In this document: positions 47,128 to 56,864 of the stretch, piece after piece
How positions within the stretch are numbered: the first letter of the stretch is position 1
Layout: each line of letters begins with the position of its first letter
Source of the DNA: Halomonas sp. 1513
GTDB taxonomy: Bacteria > Pseudomonadota > Gammaproteobacteria > Pseudomonadales > Halomonadaceae
Direction of reading: 5' to 3'
Assembly: GCA_001971685.1 (NCBI GenBank)
Contig: CP019326.1
Span: forward strand, 930,001 to 994,000
Length of the DNA: 64,000 bases
Notes under the pieces: model-generated
Database searches by the model: none
Seen by the model: only the letters and a program-made list of their open reading frames with translations
What the model was told of the DNA's origin: nothing
Made by a program: the position numbers and the translations under genes

Positions 47128-48121
47128 TAACAAGCCGGTCGCTGGGAGCCGCGTCTCCTTCGATCTCAAGACCTGGGGGCCCTTCATTGCCTTGCTGGCC
47201 CTGGCGCTGCTGGGGGTGTTGATCAATCCCGCCTTCCTGGGGCTGGACAACCTCTCCAACATGCTCACCCGCAGCGCCTTCATCGGCATCATCGCCATCG
47301 GCGCCACCTTCGTGATCACCGCCGGCGGGCTGGATCTGTCGGTAGGCTCGATGGCGGCGTTCATCGCCGGGGTGATGATCATCCTGATGAACAGCCTGGT
47401 CGAGCAGTTCGGCCCCGGCCTCACTACCATCCTGCTGGGCATCGGTGCCTCGCTGCTGCTGGGGCTGTGCGCCGGTTTCATCAACGGCATGGTAACCACC
47501 AAGGGCAAGATCGAGGCCTTCATCGTCACCCTGGGCACCATGGGCATCTACCGCTCGCTGGTCACCTACCTCGCCGACGGCGGCACCCTGTCGCTGGACT
47601 GGGGGGTGCGCGACATCTACCGGCCGGTCTACTACGGCAGCCTGATGGGCATCCCGATTCCGGTGCTGGTGTTCCTGCTGGTGGCGGTGGCCGGCTACAT
47701 CCTGCTCAACCATACCCGCTTCGGTCGCTACTGCTTCGCCATCGGCTCCAACGAGAAGGTGGCCGAGTACAGCGCCATCCACGTCGACCGCATCAAGACC
47801 ATGACCTACATGCTGCAGGGCCTGTGCGTGGCGCTTGCGACCATCATCTACGTGCCGCGGCTGGGCTCGGCGTCGGGGGCCACCGGGGTGCTCTGGGAGC
47901 TCGAGGCGATCGCCGCGGTGATCATCGGCGGCACCGTGCTCAAGGGCGGGCATGGACGCATCTGGGGCACGGTGGTAGGGGCGATCATGCTGACCATGAT
48001 CGGCAATATCCTCAACCTCACCGATGCCATCTCCAACTATCTCAACGGCACGGTGCAGGGGATCATCATCATCGTCGCGGTGTACCTGCAGCGCGCATCG
48101 TGGAGGAAGTCGGCGCCATGA
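47108..48121 (+). CDS. Sugar ABC transporter permease (RbsC/XylH type)
   Basis: A 337-residue membrane protein with 8-10 helices and CUT2 permease motifs ([56 protein letters not shown]). ATG 47108 after GGAG lies inside the ATPase gene end. It forms the homodimeric channel with the ATPase and the binding protein that follows. Confidence 0.9.
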   Translation: MNNAVPDNKPVAGSRVSFDLKTWGPFIALLALALLGVLINPAFLGLDNLSNMLTRSAFIGIIAIGATFVITAGGLDLSVGSMAAFIAGVMIILMNSLVEQFGPGLTTILLGIGASLLLGLCAGFINGMVTTKGKIEAFIVTLGTMGIYRSLVTYLADGGTLSLDWGVRDIYRPVYYGSLMGIPIPVLVFLLVAVAGYILLNHTRFGRYCFAIGSNEKVAEYSAIHVDRIKTMTYMLQGLCVALATIIYVPRLGSASGATGVLWELEAIAAVIIGGTVLKGGHGRIWGTVVGAIMLTMIGNILNLTDAISNYLNGTVQGIIIIVAVYLQRASWRKSAP

Positions 48122-48174
48122 GGCGCCTCATGAGGCAGCAGCATAACAAGCACAATCAGCAGAGGAGCATCATC

Positions 48175-49137
48175 ATGCCAATCACCAAGCACACCAGGAT
48201 GAAAGTCGCGGCCCTGACCGCGGCGGCGGCCATCGGCCTGCCGGGCCTCGCCATGGCCCAGGAATACACCATCGGCGTGTCGATTCCTGCCGCCACCCAT
48301 GGCTGGACCGGCGGGGTCAACTTCCACGCCGAGCAGGCCAAGGAGCGCCTCGAGGCCCTGCATCCGGAGGTCTCGATCACCATCACCACCGCCAGCGATG
48401 CCGGCGGGCAGGCCAACGACCTCGAAGATCTGGTCTCGCAGCGCAACATCGATGCGCTGGTGGTGCTGCCCTTCGAGTCCGGGCCGCTGACCGACCCGGT
48501 GCGGCGGGTCAAGGAGGCCGGGGTGTTCGTCACCGTGGTCGACCGCGGCCTCGAGCAGGAGGGCATCGAGGACCTCTACGTCGCCGGTAACAACCATGAG
48601 ATGGGCCGCGTCTCCGGCGAGTATATCCGCGACCAGCTCGACGGCGAGGGCGATATCGTGGTGCTGCGCGGGATCCCCACGGTGATCGACGAGGAGCGCG
48701 TGCAGGGCTTCCAGGAGGCCATCGAAGGCTCCGACATCAATATCCTCGACATGCAGCACGCCAACTGGAACCGCGATGACGGCTTCGAGGTGATGCAGGA
48801 CTATCTGGCACGCTTCGACCGCATCGATGCGGTGTGGGCCCAGGATGACGATATCGCTCTCGGCGTGATCGAGGCGGTGCGTCAGGCCGGCCGCGAGGAC
48901 GAGCTGTTCATCGTCGGCGGGGCCGGCATGAAGGACATCATCGCGCGGGTCATGGAGGGCGACGAACTGGTACCGGTAGACGTGCTCTATCCGCCGGCGA
49001 TGATCGCCACCGCCATGGACCTCACGGTGCAGAACTTCGTCTCCAACGGCCCGGTGGTCGGCGAGTACATCCTCGGCTCGCCGCTGATCACCCAGGAGAA
49101 CGCCGAGCAGTACTACTTCCCCGATTCACCGTTCTGA
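48175..49137 (+). CDS. Sugar ABC transporter substrate-binding protein
   Basis: A 320-residue periplasmic protein of the ribose/xylose-binding (CUT2) type with signal peptide ending GLPGLAMAQE. Ligand-pocket features include IPAATHGWTGGVNFHAE near the start and WAQDDDIALGVIEAVRQAG later. AGAGGAG precedes ATG 48175. The sugar is probably the substrate of the SDR encoded in the same operon. A strong hairpin follows the gene. Confidence 0.88.
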   Translation: MPITKHTRMKVAALTAAAAIGLPGLAMAQEYTIGVSIPAATHGWTGGVNFHAEQAKERLEALHPEVSITITTASDAGGQANDLEDLVSQRNIDALVVLPFESGPLTDPVRRVKEAGVFVTVVDRGLEQEGIEDLYVAGNNHEMGRVSGEYIRDQLDGEGDIVVLRGIPTVIDEERVQGFQEAIEGSDINILDMQHANWNRDDGFEVMQDYLARFDRIDAVWAQDDDIALGVIEAVRQAGREDELFIVGGAGMKDIIARVMEGDELVPVDVLYPPAMIATAMDLTVQNFVSNGPVVGEYILGSPLITQENAEQYYFPDSPF

Positions 49138-49147
49138 TCGAGCCGGT

Positions 49148-49171
49148 GGGCGAGCGCCGCGGCGCTCGCCC
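49148..49171 (+). terminator. Hairpin after the sugar-binding protein gene
   Basis: A perfect 11-bp inverted repeat GGGCGAGCGCC / GGCGCTCGCCC with a 2-nt loop, 11 bases beyond the stop and 37 before the next gene. No T-tract. It probably stabilises upstream mRNA or attenuates downstream transcription. Confidence 0.6.
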
Positions 49172-49207
49172 GCATCGATCCGTCTACCACCCATCGGAGA
49201 GCCCACT

Positions 49208-50263
49208 ATGCAAACCATCAAAGGGCCGGCGATCTTCCTCGCTCAGTTTGCCGGTGACGACGCCCCCTTCAACAGCCTCGACAGCATCGCCCGCTGGGCG
49301 GCGGGACTGGGCTACGAGGGCGTGCAGATTCCCAGTTGGGATGCGCGCCTGATCGACCTGAAACGCGCCGCCGAGAGCCAGACCTACTGCGACGAGATCA
49401 AGGGCACCCTGGCCGAGCACGGCCTGGCCCTGACCGAACTCTCCACCCACCTGCAGGGCCAGCTGGTGGCCGTGCACCCGGCCTACGACGAGATGTTCGA
49501 CGGCTTCGCCGTACCCGAGGTGAGAGGCAACCCCAAGGCCCGCCAGGCGTGGGCGGTGGAGCAGCTGATGCTGGCCGCCAGGGCCTCGAAGAACCTCGGC
49601 CTGACCGACCATGGCACCTTCTCCGGCGCGCTGGCCTGGCCCTATGTGTATCCGTGGCCGCAGCGCCCAGCGGGGCTGATCGACGCCGCCTTCGACGAGC
49701 TGGCCAAGCGCTGGCGGCCGATCCTCGACGCCTTCGACGAGGCCGGGGTCAACCTCTGCTATGAGATCCATCCCGGTGAGGACCTGCATGACGGTATCAC
49801 CTTCGAGATGTTCCTCGATCGGGTCGGCTATCACCCTCGCTGCCACATCCTCTACGACCCCAGCCACCTGATCCTGCAGCAGCTCGACTACCTGGGCTTT
49901 CTCGACGTCTACCGCGACCATATCCAGATGTTTCACGTCAAGGACGCCGAGTTCAATCCCAGTCCCAAGCAGGGCGTCTACTCCGGCTACCAGTCCTGGA
50001 CCGAACGCGCCGGGCGCTTCCGCTCGCTGGGCGATGGCCAGGTCGATTTCAAGTCGATGTTCTCGTGGATGGCCGCCAACGACTACCACGGCTGGGCGGT
50101 GCTGGAGTGGGAGTGCTGCCTCAAGCACCTGGAGGTCGGCGCCCGTGAAGGGGCCACCTTCATTCGCGAGCATATCATCCAGGTAACCGAGCGCGCCTTC
50201 GACGACTTCGCCGACGCCGGCGTCGACCAGGCGACCAACCGCCGCCTGCTGGGCCTCGACTGA
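49208..50263 (+). CDS. Sugar phosphate isomerase/epimerase-like TIM barrel
   Basis: A 351-residue AP-endonuclease-2-like (xylose-isomerase-like) TIM barrel. Likely metal ligands are Glu in CYEIHPGED, Asp in LYDPSHL, His in MFHVKDAEF and Glu in AVLEWE. Members are isomerases, epimerases or keto-inositol enzymes. With the Gfo/Idh/MocA gene 13 bases downstream it may epimerise or isomerise a sugar or its 3-keto form. Exact reaction unknown. Confidence 0.8.
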   Translation: MQTIKGPAIFLAQFAGDDAPFNSLDSIARWAAGLGYEGVQIPSWDARLIDLKRAAESQTYCDEIKGTLAEHGLALTELSTHLQGQLVAVHPAYDEMFDGFAVPEVRGNPKARQAWAVEQLMLAARASKNLGLTDHGTFSGALAWPYVYPWPQRPAGLIDAAFDELAKRWRPILDAFDEAGVNLCYEIHPGEDLHDGITFEMFLDRVGYHPRCHILYDPSHLILQQLDYLGFLDVYRDHIQMFHVKDAEFNPSPKQGVYSGYQSWTERAGRFRSLGDGQVDFKSMFSWMAANDYHGWAVLEWECCLKHLEVGAREGATFIREHIIQVTERAFDDFADAGVDQATNRRLLGLD

Positions 50264-50276
50264 AGGATACGACGAC

Positions 50277-51440
50277 ATGAGCCAACAAAAGGATACGTCC
50301 CGCCGGCTGCGCCTGGGCATGGTCGGTGGCGGCCAGGGGGCCTTCATCGGCGGCGTGCATCGCATCGCCGCCAGGCTCGACGACCACTATGAGCTGGTCG
50401 CCGGCGCCTTCGCCTCCGACCCCGAGCGCAGCCGTGCGGCGGCCGCCGAGCTGCACGTGGCCGACGACCGAGCCTACCCCGACTACCGCGACATGGCCGA
50501 GGCCGAGCGCCAGCGCCAGGACGGCATCGACGTGGTCGCCGTCGTCACGCCCAATCACCTGCACTTCGACGTGGCGAAAACCTTCCTCGAGGCCGGCATC
50601 CATGTGATCTGCGACAAGCCGATGACCACCAGCCTGGAGGATGCCCAGGCGCTGGCTGCGCTGGTCGAGCGCAGCGGCCTGTTCTTCGGCCTGACCCACA
50701 ACTATTCGGGCTATTCGCTGGTGCGTCAGGCCCGCGACATGGTGGCCGCCGGCGAGCTGGGCGAGCTCAGGGTGGTACAGGTGGAGTATCCTCAGGACTG
50801 GCTGTCGACGCGCCTCGAGGAGAGCGGCGTCAAGCAGGCCGAGTGGCGTACCGACCCCCAGCGTAGCGGCCCGGCCGGCTGCCTGGGCGATATCGGCACC
50901 CACGCCTATCACCTGGCGCGCTTCGTCACCGGGCTCGAGCTCGAGTCGCTGGCGGCGGACATGCACACCTTCGTCGAGGGCCGCGCCCTGGATGACAACG
51001 TGCACATGATGCTGCGTTTCAAGGGCGGCGCGCGGGGCATGCTGTGGTCGAGCCAGGTGGTGCCGGGCAACGAGAACGGCCTCAAGCTGCGGGTCTACGG
51101 CAGCCAGGGCGGCCTCGAGTGGCATCAGGAGGAGCCCAACCGGCTGCTCCACTCGCCGCTGGGCGAGCCGCCGCGCATCCTGACTCGCAACGGCCCGGGC
51201 CTTGGCGAGGCGGCGCTGGCGGCGTCGCGAATTCCCCCCGGGCACCCGGAGGGCTATCTCGAGGCCTTCGCCCAGCTCTACGGCGACTTCGCCGAGCAGA
51301 TCCGTGCTCGCCAGGGCGGGCGTTCGGCCGCGCCGCTGGCCGCCAATACCCCGGACGTGATGGACGGGGTCGATGGCCTGCGTTTCATTACCCGGGCGCT
51401 GGCGTCGTCCGCGGCAGGAGGTGCCTGGGTGGATGTGTGA
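50277..51440 (+). CDS. Gfo/Idh/MocA family oxidoreductase
   Basis: A 387-residue NAD(P)-dependent enzyme with Rossmann motif [15 protein letters not shown], the [12 protein letters not shown] segment containing the catalytic lysine (E/D-K-P), and H in [14 protein letters not shown]. These proteins oxidise or reduce sugars and inositols. In this operon it is probably a sugar dehydrogenase working with the TIM-barrel enzyme. Its last eight bases overlap the epimerase gene. Confidence 0.87.
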   Translation: MSQQKDTSRRLRLGMVGGGQGAFIGGVHRIAARLDDHYELVAGAFASDPERSRAAAAELHVADDRAYPDYRDMAEAERQRQDGIDVVAVVTPNHLHFDVAKTFLEAGIHVICDKPMTTSLEDAQALAALVERSGLFFGLTHNYSGYSLVRQARDMVAAGELGELRVVQVEYPQDWLSTRLEESGVKQAEWRTDPQRSGPAGCLGDIGTHAYHLARFVTGLELESLAADMHTFVEGRALDDNVHMMLRFKGGARGMLWSSQVVPGNENGLKLRVYGSQGGLEWHQEEPNRLLHSPLGEPPRILTRNGPGLGEAALAASRIPPGHPEGYLEAFAQLYGDFAEQIRARQGGRSAAPLAANTPDVMDGVDGLRFITRALASSAAGGAWVDV

Positions 51441-52332
51441 GGCCCAGACCCTCGACAACGGCCAACTGCGGCTGGTGGTGGCGCCGGGCAACGGTGCCTG
51501 TGTGGTGCGCTTCGAGGCACTGACGCCGGCAGGGCCGGTGCCGCTCTTGCGACCCGGTGACGGGCCGGATGACCACCCTAACCGCATGGGGCTGTATCCG
51601 CTGCTGCCGTGGTCAAACCGCATCTCCGGCGGCGGCTTCGCCTGGCGTGGCCAGGAATATGCGCTATTCGCCAACCTCGCCGGTGAGGCAGCGCCGATCC
51701 ACGGCGACGGTTGGCAGCAGCCCTGGCGAGTGGTGGCGCTGGCACCAGAGAGGATGCGGCTGGTGCTGCACTCGGCCTGGCAGCTGCCCTTCGACTACCG
51801 CGCGGTGCTGGACTATCGGCTGCAGGGCGCCAGCCTGGTGGTCGACCTGCAGCTGACCCACCTGGGTCCGCAGCCCGTTCCCTACGGCGTGGGCATGCAT
51901 CCCTGGTTCGTGCGCACCCCGGATGTGCGTCTCTCGGCCCCGGCGAATGGCGTTTGGGAGGTGGATGCCGCGCAGCTTCCCAGCCACTGGCGGCGCTTGG
52001 ACGCAGAAGATCCCTGGCAGTTTGCCGAGACTGCGGCGCTGCCCGAGGGTCGCATCGACAATCTGTTCACCGGCTGGCGCGGGCGTGGCCAACTTAGCTG
52101 GCCGCAGCGCGGGCTGAGTATGGCGCTGAGCGTGGCGCCGCGGCTCAGTCGATACCTGGTGTTCTCACCGGGGCGCGATGCAGACTTCTTCTGCTTCGAG
52201 CCCGTCAGCCATACGGTGGATGCCCACCATCTCGACGACCCGCTTGGCAAGGGGCTGGTCGAGCTGGCCAGCGGTGAAAGCCTCAGGCAGCGCTGGCGCT
52301 TCGGCCCGGTGCAGTGGCATGGCACCGTCTAA
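51433..52332 (+). CDS. Aldose 1-epimerase family protein
   Basis: A 299-residue beta-sandwich protein of the galactose mutarotase fold, with NRMGLYPLLPWSNRISGGGF, IHGDGW (active His) and GVGMHPWF (second His) and a late Glu region (CFEPVSH). It would interconvert sugar anomers and so feed the dehydrogenase. ATG 51433 overlaps the end of the oxidoreductase gene, with AGGAGG somewhat far upstream. Confidence 0.85.
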   Translation: MCEAQTLDNGQLRLVVAPGNGACVVRFEALTPAGPVPLLRPGDGPDDHPNRMGLYPLLPWSNRISGGGFAWRGQEYALFANLAGEAAPIHGDGWQQPWRVVALAPERMRLVLHSAWQLPFDYRAVLDYRLQGASLVVDLQLTHLGPQPVPYGVGMHPWFVRTPDVRLSAPANGVWEVDAAQLPSHWRRLDAEDPWQFAETAALPEGRIDNLFTGWRGRGQLSWPQRGLSMALSVAPRLSRYLVFSPGRDADFFCFEPVSHTVDAHHLDDPLGKGLVELASGESLRQRWRFGPVQWHGTV

Positions 52333-52347
52333 TCAAGGAGGACCGCG

Positions 52348-53259
52348 ATGGCGGCTGAGATCGAGCTCGAGCTGAACATGAGCCTGGGCGAATGCCCGCT
52401 GTGGTCGGTGGCGCGCCAGACCCTCTACTGGGTGGATATCAATCGCGGCACGATCTACGCCTGGTGCCCGGGAAGTGGCGCGCCGCCGGAGACCATCACG
52501 CTAGGGGAGAAGGTCGGTTGCATCGCGCTGTGTGAAGACGGGCTGCTGGCATCGATGAGTTCGGGAGTCGTGCGGCTGCGCCTACCCTTCAACGGCCGGC
52601 TAGAACGCTTGGCGGCTAATCCCGAATGGAAAAAAGAGGGGAAGAAAGAGGGAAAAGAAGAGCGGCAGGGCAACCGCTTCAACGACGGCCGCTGCGACCC
52701 GGCCGGACGTTTCTGGGTGGGCACCATCGACGCCGAGGAGCGCCACCCCACGGCGGCGCTCTACTGCCTCGAGGGCGGCGAGCTGGTGCGCCGCCAGGCG
52801 AAGCTTGGCATCGCCAACGGCCTGGCCTTCAGCCCCGACCAGCGCTGGCTCTACCACACCGACTCGCTGACGCGGCGCATCCTGCGCTACCCCTTCGACG
52901 CGGCCAGCGGTGCCACCGGCGCGCCGCAACCCTGGGTCGATCTGGAGGCGCTGGGACTGCCGGGGGTGCCGGACGGCGCCGCGGTGGATAGCGAAGGCTG
53001 CTACTGGAGCGCGCTCTACGACGGCGGCCGCGTGGTGCGATTTTCGCCCCACGGCGAGCTGCTCGCCGAGATCGAGGTGCCGTGCCCGCACCCCACCATG
53101 CCGGCATTTGGTGGGCCCAACCTGCACACGCTGTATATCACCACGGCGACCCAGCATCTGGACGCGGCGGGCCGCGCGCGCTGGCCGGCGGCAGGCAGCT
53201 TGCTGAGCGTCAACCTAGACGTGCCGGGGCTCGCCGAGCCAAGCTGGGGGGGTAGCTGA
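52348..53259 (+). CDS. SMP-30/gluconolactonase family lactonase
   Basis: A 303-residue six-bladed propeller with the metal ligands in LGECPLWS (Glu), RFNDGRCDPAGRFWVGT (Asn), IANGLAFS (Asn) and VPDGAAVDSEGCYW (Asp). It probably hydrolyses the sugar lactone made by the SDR, as XylC does for xylonolactone. A charged insert KKEGKKEGKEERQ sits just before RFNDG, encoded by a purine-only tract at about 52628-52665 and absent from usual family members. Last gene of the operon. Confidence 0.86.
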   Translation: MAAEIELELNMSLGECPLWSVARQTLYWVDINRGTIYAWCPGSGAPPETITLGEKVGCIALCEDGLLASMSSGVVRLRLPFNGRLERLAANPEWKKEGKKEGKEERQGNRFNDGRCDPAGRFWVGTIDAEERHPTAALYCLEGGELVRRQAKLGIANGLAFSPDQRWLYHTDSLTRRILRYPFDAASGATGAPQPWVDLEALGLPGVPDGAAVDSEGCYWSALYDGGRVVRFSPHGELLAEIEVPCPHPTMPAFGGPNLHTLYITTATQHLDAAGRARWPAAGSLLSVNLDVPGLAEPSWGGS

Positions 53260-53383
53260 ACGAGTCTCAAGCGTCTCCCAAGGCTTGGCTGCTCTGGCGG
53301 AGTTACGCCTAGCGCCCCTAGGCTTGGCCACGCCAAGATCGGTTACAGTAAGGTGGGAAATACAGCCTTCAGGAGTGGTGACC

Positions 53384-54109
53384 ATGACTGCCAGCCAGCG
53401 CGGGCTCGCAAGTTTCCGGGGAGCGGGGCGGCGTCGCTTCAAGCTTTGTGACCGGGTATATGGCGATATCGTCGACCGCATCATTCGGCGCGAGTTCGCG
53501 GAGGGCGAAAAGCTTCCTTCCGAAGAGTTATTGGCTAAGCGACACGGTGTCTCACGGCCGATTGTGCGTGAGGCCTTGGCAAGGTTGCGTGAGGATGGCC
53601 TGATTCGCTCGCATCGTGGCGCTGGCAGTTTCGTACACTTGCGGCCGAGTCGTGCAATGCTCGACTTCGCCCCATTGGAGAGCCTGGCCGATATTCAGCG
53701 CTGCTTCGAGTTCCGCATTGCCGTAGAGGCTGAATCTGCACGACTGGCCTCGCTCAATGCCACCAGTGAAGAGCGCCATGAGATCTCTGCCGCACTGGCA
53801 CTCCTCGAACAGCGCATTCGCGATAATGCCTTGGGGGTCGATGCCGATTTCGGGTTTCACTTGGCAATTGCCCGGGCAACGCACAATCGATTCTTCGAGG
53901 ACACCCTGCTGTCGCTAGAAGAGTCGATTACCTATGGCCAGAACTTGGCCCGAGGCCTGGGGTTGCGCCATCCCGGCCATCACCTCCCAGACGTGCAGTG
54001 GGAGCACCAGCAGATACATGATGCCATCCTTGCGGGGGATAGCGAGTTAGCGAGTCAGTCCATGCGCGCGCATCTCGGAAATTCTCGCCGAAGGATCTTT
54101 GAAGGGTGA
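53384..54109 (+). CDS. FadR/GntR family regulator of the tartrate module
   Basis: A 241-residue GntR winged helix (about 22-90, LLAKRHGVSRPIVREALARL) with an FCD ligand domain containing the metal-site histidines (FHLAIARATHNRFF and later HQQIH). ATG 53384 after AGGAG is preferred; the frame is open 33 codons further without homology. It lies directly before the tctC gene, and a palindrome follows its stop codon, so tartrate-responsive control of the operon is likely. Confidence 0.83.
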   Translation: MTASQRGLASFRGAGRRRFKLCDRVYGDIVDRIIRREFAEGEKLPSEELLAKRHGVSRPIVREALARLREDGLIRSHRGAGSFVHLRPSRAMLDFAPLESLADIQRCFEFRIAVEAESARLASLNATSEERHEISAALALLEQRIRDNALGVDADFGFHLAIARATHNRFFEDTLLSLEESITYGQNLARGLGLRHPGHHLPDVQWEHQQIHDAILAGDSELASQSMRAHLGNSRRRIFEG

Positions 54110-54110
54110 T

Positions 54111-54128
54111 TTAATATATTGATATTAA
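54111..54128. promoter_or_regulatory. Palindrome upstream of tctC, candidate GntR operator
   Basis: TTAATAT-ATTG-ATATTAA is a perfect 7-bp inverted repeat beginning one base after the regulator's stop codon. A TTGACA hexamer follows at 54147, but I see no matching -10 element at good spacing. Confidence 0.5.
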
Positions 54129-54276
54129 AGGATTAATTTCAAAAATTTGACAACTTTTACAACTTAGCTAGCTTGAAGGGGTGACGCTAACGAGAACCAT
54201 GGTGGGTCGAACAACAACAACAGCCGGCCCGCTAACTCGTAGACAACAAACTCACAACAGCACAATGGAGCACGCC

Positions 54277-55227
54277 ATGAAACTTCTCACCACGACTCTG
54301 GTGGGCGCTGTCTCATCCTTCTCGCTGCTCGGCATGGTGGCGATGGCCCAAGCCGACTATCCAGACAGTTCCATAGACTATGTGATTCCCTTCGATCCCG
54401 GCGGTGAGTCGGACGTCACCGCCCGATTCCAAGAACCCATTCTCGAAGACATCCTCGGCGTGAGTGTCAATGTGGTGCATCGGCCGGGTGGCGGTGGTGC
54501 AGTGGCTTGGAGTGAATTCCAGAACAGCGCTGAACCGGACGGCTACGAGATCATCGGGGTCAATATCCCACACATTATCGGCCAGCCGATCCAGCGCTCC
54601 GATGCTGGCTTCGACACAGAAAACTGGGAGATCATCACCTTCTTCCACTCAACGCCGAATGCTCTGATCGTACCGGCAGACAGTCCCTTCGAGACCCTTG
54701 ATGATCTGGTCGAGTATGCCCGTGAGAACCCTGAAACCGTCACCTTGGGGGGGAGCGGCACCTACAGCGCCAACCACCTTGATATGCTGCGCCTAGAGCA
54801 AGAGGCAGATATCGAACTGACCTATATTCCCTTCACTGGTACTGGACCGCTGCCTGGCGCGCTAGAGGGTGGGCACGTGACCGGGGTCTTCAATTACACC
54901 ATGCTCGGCGTACAGATGGACGACAGCGTGCGCGTCCTGGCGGTGGCCTCCGAGGAACGAGTGCCCGCCTTGCCGGATGTGCCTACCTTCCAGGAAGAGG
55001 GCTATGACATCGTCGGCGGTGCCTATCGTGGCGTTGCGGCGCCGGCGGGCACGCCAGACGAGATCGTCGAAACCTTGGCTGATGCCTTCTCTGAGGCTAA
55101 TGAGCGGATCACCGATGAGCAGGAGCCGCTCGGCTTCGTCATGGAATATATCACCGGCGATGAGATCGATGAGGTAATCGACATGCTCGCCGAAGCATAC
55201 GGCCCCATTCTCGAAGCCGCAGAATAA
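54277..55227 (+). CDS. tctC: Tripartite tricarboxylate transporter binding protein (TctC/Bug)
   Basis: A 316-residue periplasmic Bug-family protein with a signal peptide ending GMVAMAQA. The typical opening YVIPFDPGGESDVTAR and NVVHRPGGGGAVAW form the carboxylate-binding loops. ATG 54277 after GGAG is chosen; an ATG four codons upstream is possible. With the tartrate enzymes downstream, its ligand is probably tartrate. Confidence 0.88.
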   Translation: MKLLTTTLVGAVSSFSLLGMVAMAQADYPDSSIDYVIPFDPGGESDVTARFQEPILEDILGVSVNVVHRPGGGGAVAWSEFQNSAEPDGYEIIGVNIPHIIGQPIQRSDAGFDTENWEIITFFHSTPNALIVPADSPFETLDDLVEYARENPETVTLGGSGTYSANHLDMLRLEQEADIELTYIPFTGTGPLPGALEGGHVTGVFNYTMLGVQMDDSVRVLAVASEERVPALPDVPTFQEEGYDIVGGAYRGVAAPAGTPDEIVETLADAFSEANERITDEQEPLGFVMEYITGDEIDEVIDMLAEAYGPILEAAE

Positions 55228-55241
55228 GCAACTTCCCCTCC

Positions 55242-55275
55242 ACCCTGGGTACCGTCACCTGACGGCACCCAGGGT
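55242..55275 (+). terminator. Hairpin between tctC and tctA
   Basis: ACCCTGGGTACCGTCA pairs with TGACGGCACCCAGGGT (15 of 16 bp, 2-nt loop) and is followed only by TTGTCATC. It probably attenuates or stabilises mRNA, giving more binding protein than membrane subunits. Confidence 0.6.
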
Positions 55276-55325
55276 TGTCATCGCCTGCTGCCTCCCAAGC
55301 TGGGAGCCAACCGGAGGGTTAACGA

Positions 55326-56864
55326 ATGGAGATGCTGTTACAGGCACTAGCCTCGCTGATGACCTTCGAGAGCTTCATCACGGTGCTGGTGGGGGTGTCG
55401 GCCGGACTATTGATTGGTTCAATGCCGGGCTTAACGGCCACTATGGCACTGGCTGTGCTACTGCCGTTCACTTTTTCGATGGAGGCCCTACAGGGGTTGA
55501 TTGCCCTTGGTGCAGTCTATATGGGGTCGATCTATGGCGGTGCCTTTACCGCCATCCTCATTAATACTCCGGGGACGCCATCATCGATTGCCACGACCTT
55601 CGACGGCTATCCCATGGCGCGTCAAGGCAAGGCGTTTGAGGCGCTGACGGCGGCCACCCTGGCGTCTGTCGTGGGTGGCTTGGTGGGTGTGGCTTTCCTG
55701 CTGATTCTCGCGCCACCGCTCGCTCGGCTGGCGGTGGCCTTCGGCCCCGCCGAGATGTTCTGGGTGGCCATGCTGGGGCTGACGCTAGTGGCCAGCCTTT
55801 CCAGCGGTTCGTTGCTCAAGGGCATGCTGGGTGGCTGCATCGGTATGCTGCTCAGCACTATCGGTGTCTCACCAGTAGGTGGTGAGACGCGCTTCACCTT
55901 TGGCTTTCCGCCCCTACAAGGCGGGATTGAGTTGATCGTAGCGCTGATTGGCCTGTTCGTGATTCCCGAGCTGTTGACCATGGCAGCCGAGGGCAAGGGA
56001 GCACTTCCCCGGGAGGGAAAGTTTGGCAAGCGAGAAGCCAGTATCCGCCAAGTGGCGCGTACTGTCTTCAGTAAACCCGTTAACCTGGTTCGCTCCTGTC
56101 TGATTGGCCAAATTATTGCCATTATTCCCGGTGCTGGTGGCAATGTTACTAGCCTAGTGGCGTACAACGAGGCGAGGCGTTTCTCCAAAGATCCTAAGAG
56201 CTTCGGCAAGGGGAATGTCGAGGGCATCGTCGCATCGGAATCGAGTAATAATGTGATGGTGGCGGGTAGCATGATCCCGCTGTTGACCCTGGGCATTCCC
56301 GGCGCGCCTCCGGATGCCATTATCCTCGGTGTATTGCTTTTACACGGGCTTCGCCCAGGTCTCGATCTATTCACTGAGACCGGTGTGCTTACCAACGGCT
56401 TCATTCTCTCCATGGGCTTAGCAGCCTTGATGCTGCTACCGGTGGGGTTGCTGGGCGCTCGCTTGATCCATCGTATAGTGATCCGCACTCCCTACTACTT
56501 CATGGTGCCGTGCATCGCAATGGTGACAATTCTTGGCACCTTCTCGCTGCGTAACAGCCTACTCGATGTTGCGATCATGTTGACCTTGGGCTGCGCCGGT
56601 TACTTTTTGCGATTGATCGGCATACATGCCGCACCCATTGTGCTTGGATTGATTCTCGGTGGTATCGCGGAGCAGGGCTATGTGCAGACTATGCTGGCCG
56701 CAGTGACGGACCCCATCCCCTGGCTGAGACTACTGAGTAATACCCTTTCTAAGGTGCTCGCCGCAATGGTGTTGTTGGGGGTGGCAACGGCACTGGTCCC
56801 GATCTGGCTGCAGCGCAGCGGTCGCCTCGACAAGGCATCACCGGACAAGCGAGGTGAGCCATGA
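55326..56864 (+). CDS. tctA: Tripartite tricarboxylate transporter large subunit (TctA)
   Basis: A 512-residue membrane protein with about 12 helices and TctA signatures GLLIGSMPGLTATMALAVLL and GSIYGGAFTAILINTPGTP; the second repeat has IIPGAGGNVTSLVAYN. It is the transport subunit. Its stop overlaps the tctB start. Gene order C-A-B differs from the classical C-B-A. Confidence 0.9.
   Translation: MEMLLQALASLMTFESFITVLVGVSAGLLIGSMPGLTATMALAVLLPFTFSMEALQGLIALGAVYMGSIYGGAFTAILINTPGTPSSIATTFDGYPMARQGKAFEALTAATLASVVGGLVGVAFLLILAPPLARLAVAFGPAEMFWVAMLGLTLVASLSSGSLLKGMLGGCIGMLLSTIGVSPVGGETRFTFGFPPLQGGIELIVALIGLFVIPELLTMAAEGKGALPREGKFGKREASIRQVARTVFSKPVNLVRSCLIGQIIAIIPGAGGNVTSLVAYNEARRFSKDPKSFGKGNVEGIVASESSNNVMVAGSMIPLLTLGIPGAPPDAIILGVLLLHGLRPGLDLFTETGVLTNGFILSMGLAALMLLPVGLLGARLIHRIVIRTPYYFMVPCIAMVTILGTFSLRNSLLDVAIMLTLGCAGYFLRLIGIHAAPIVLGLILGGIAEQGYVQTMLAAVTDPIPWLRLLSNTLSKVLAAMVLLGVATALVPIWLQRSGRLDKASPDKRGEP

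Noticed and set aside
45478..47547. 689-residue open frame on the minus strand
   Set aside because: It lies opposite the double ATPase and permease genes, which have clear motifs; it has no recognisable domain.
50175..51674. 499-residue minus-strand frame
   Set aside because: Antisense to the Gfo/Idh/MocA gene, which has convincing motifs, ribosome site and operon position.
54147..54170. TTGACA hexamer upstream of tctC as a sigma70 promoter
   Set aside because: No acceptable -10 hexamer at 16-18 bases; only the -35-like match is present, so it was not listed as a promoter.
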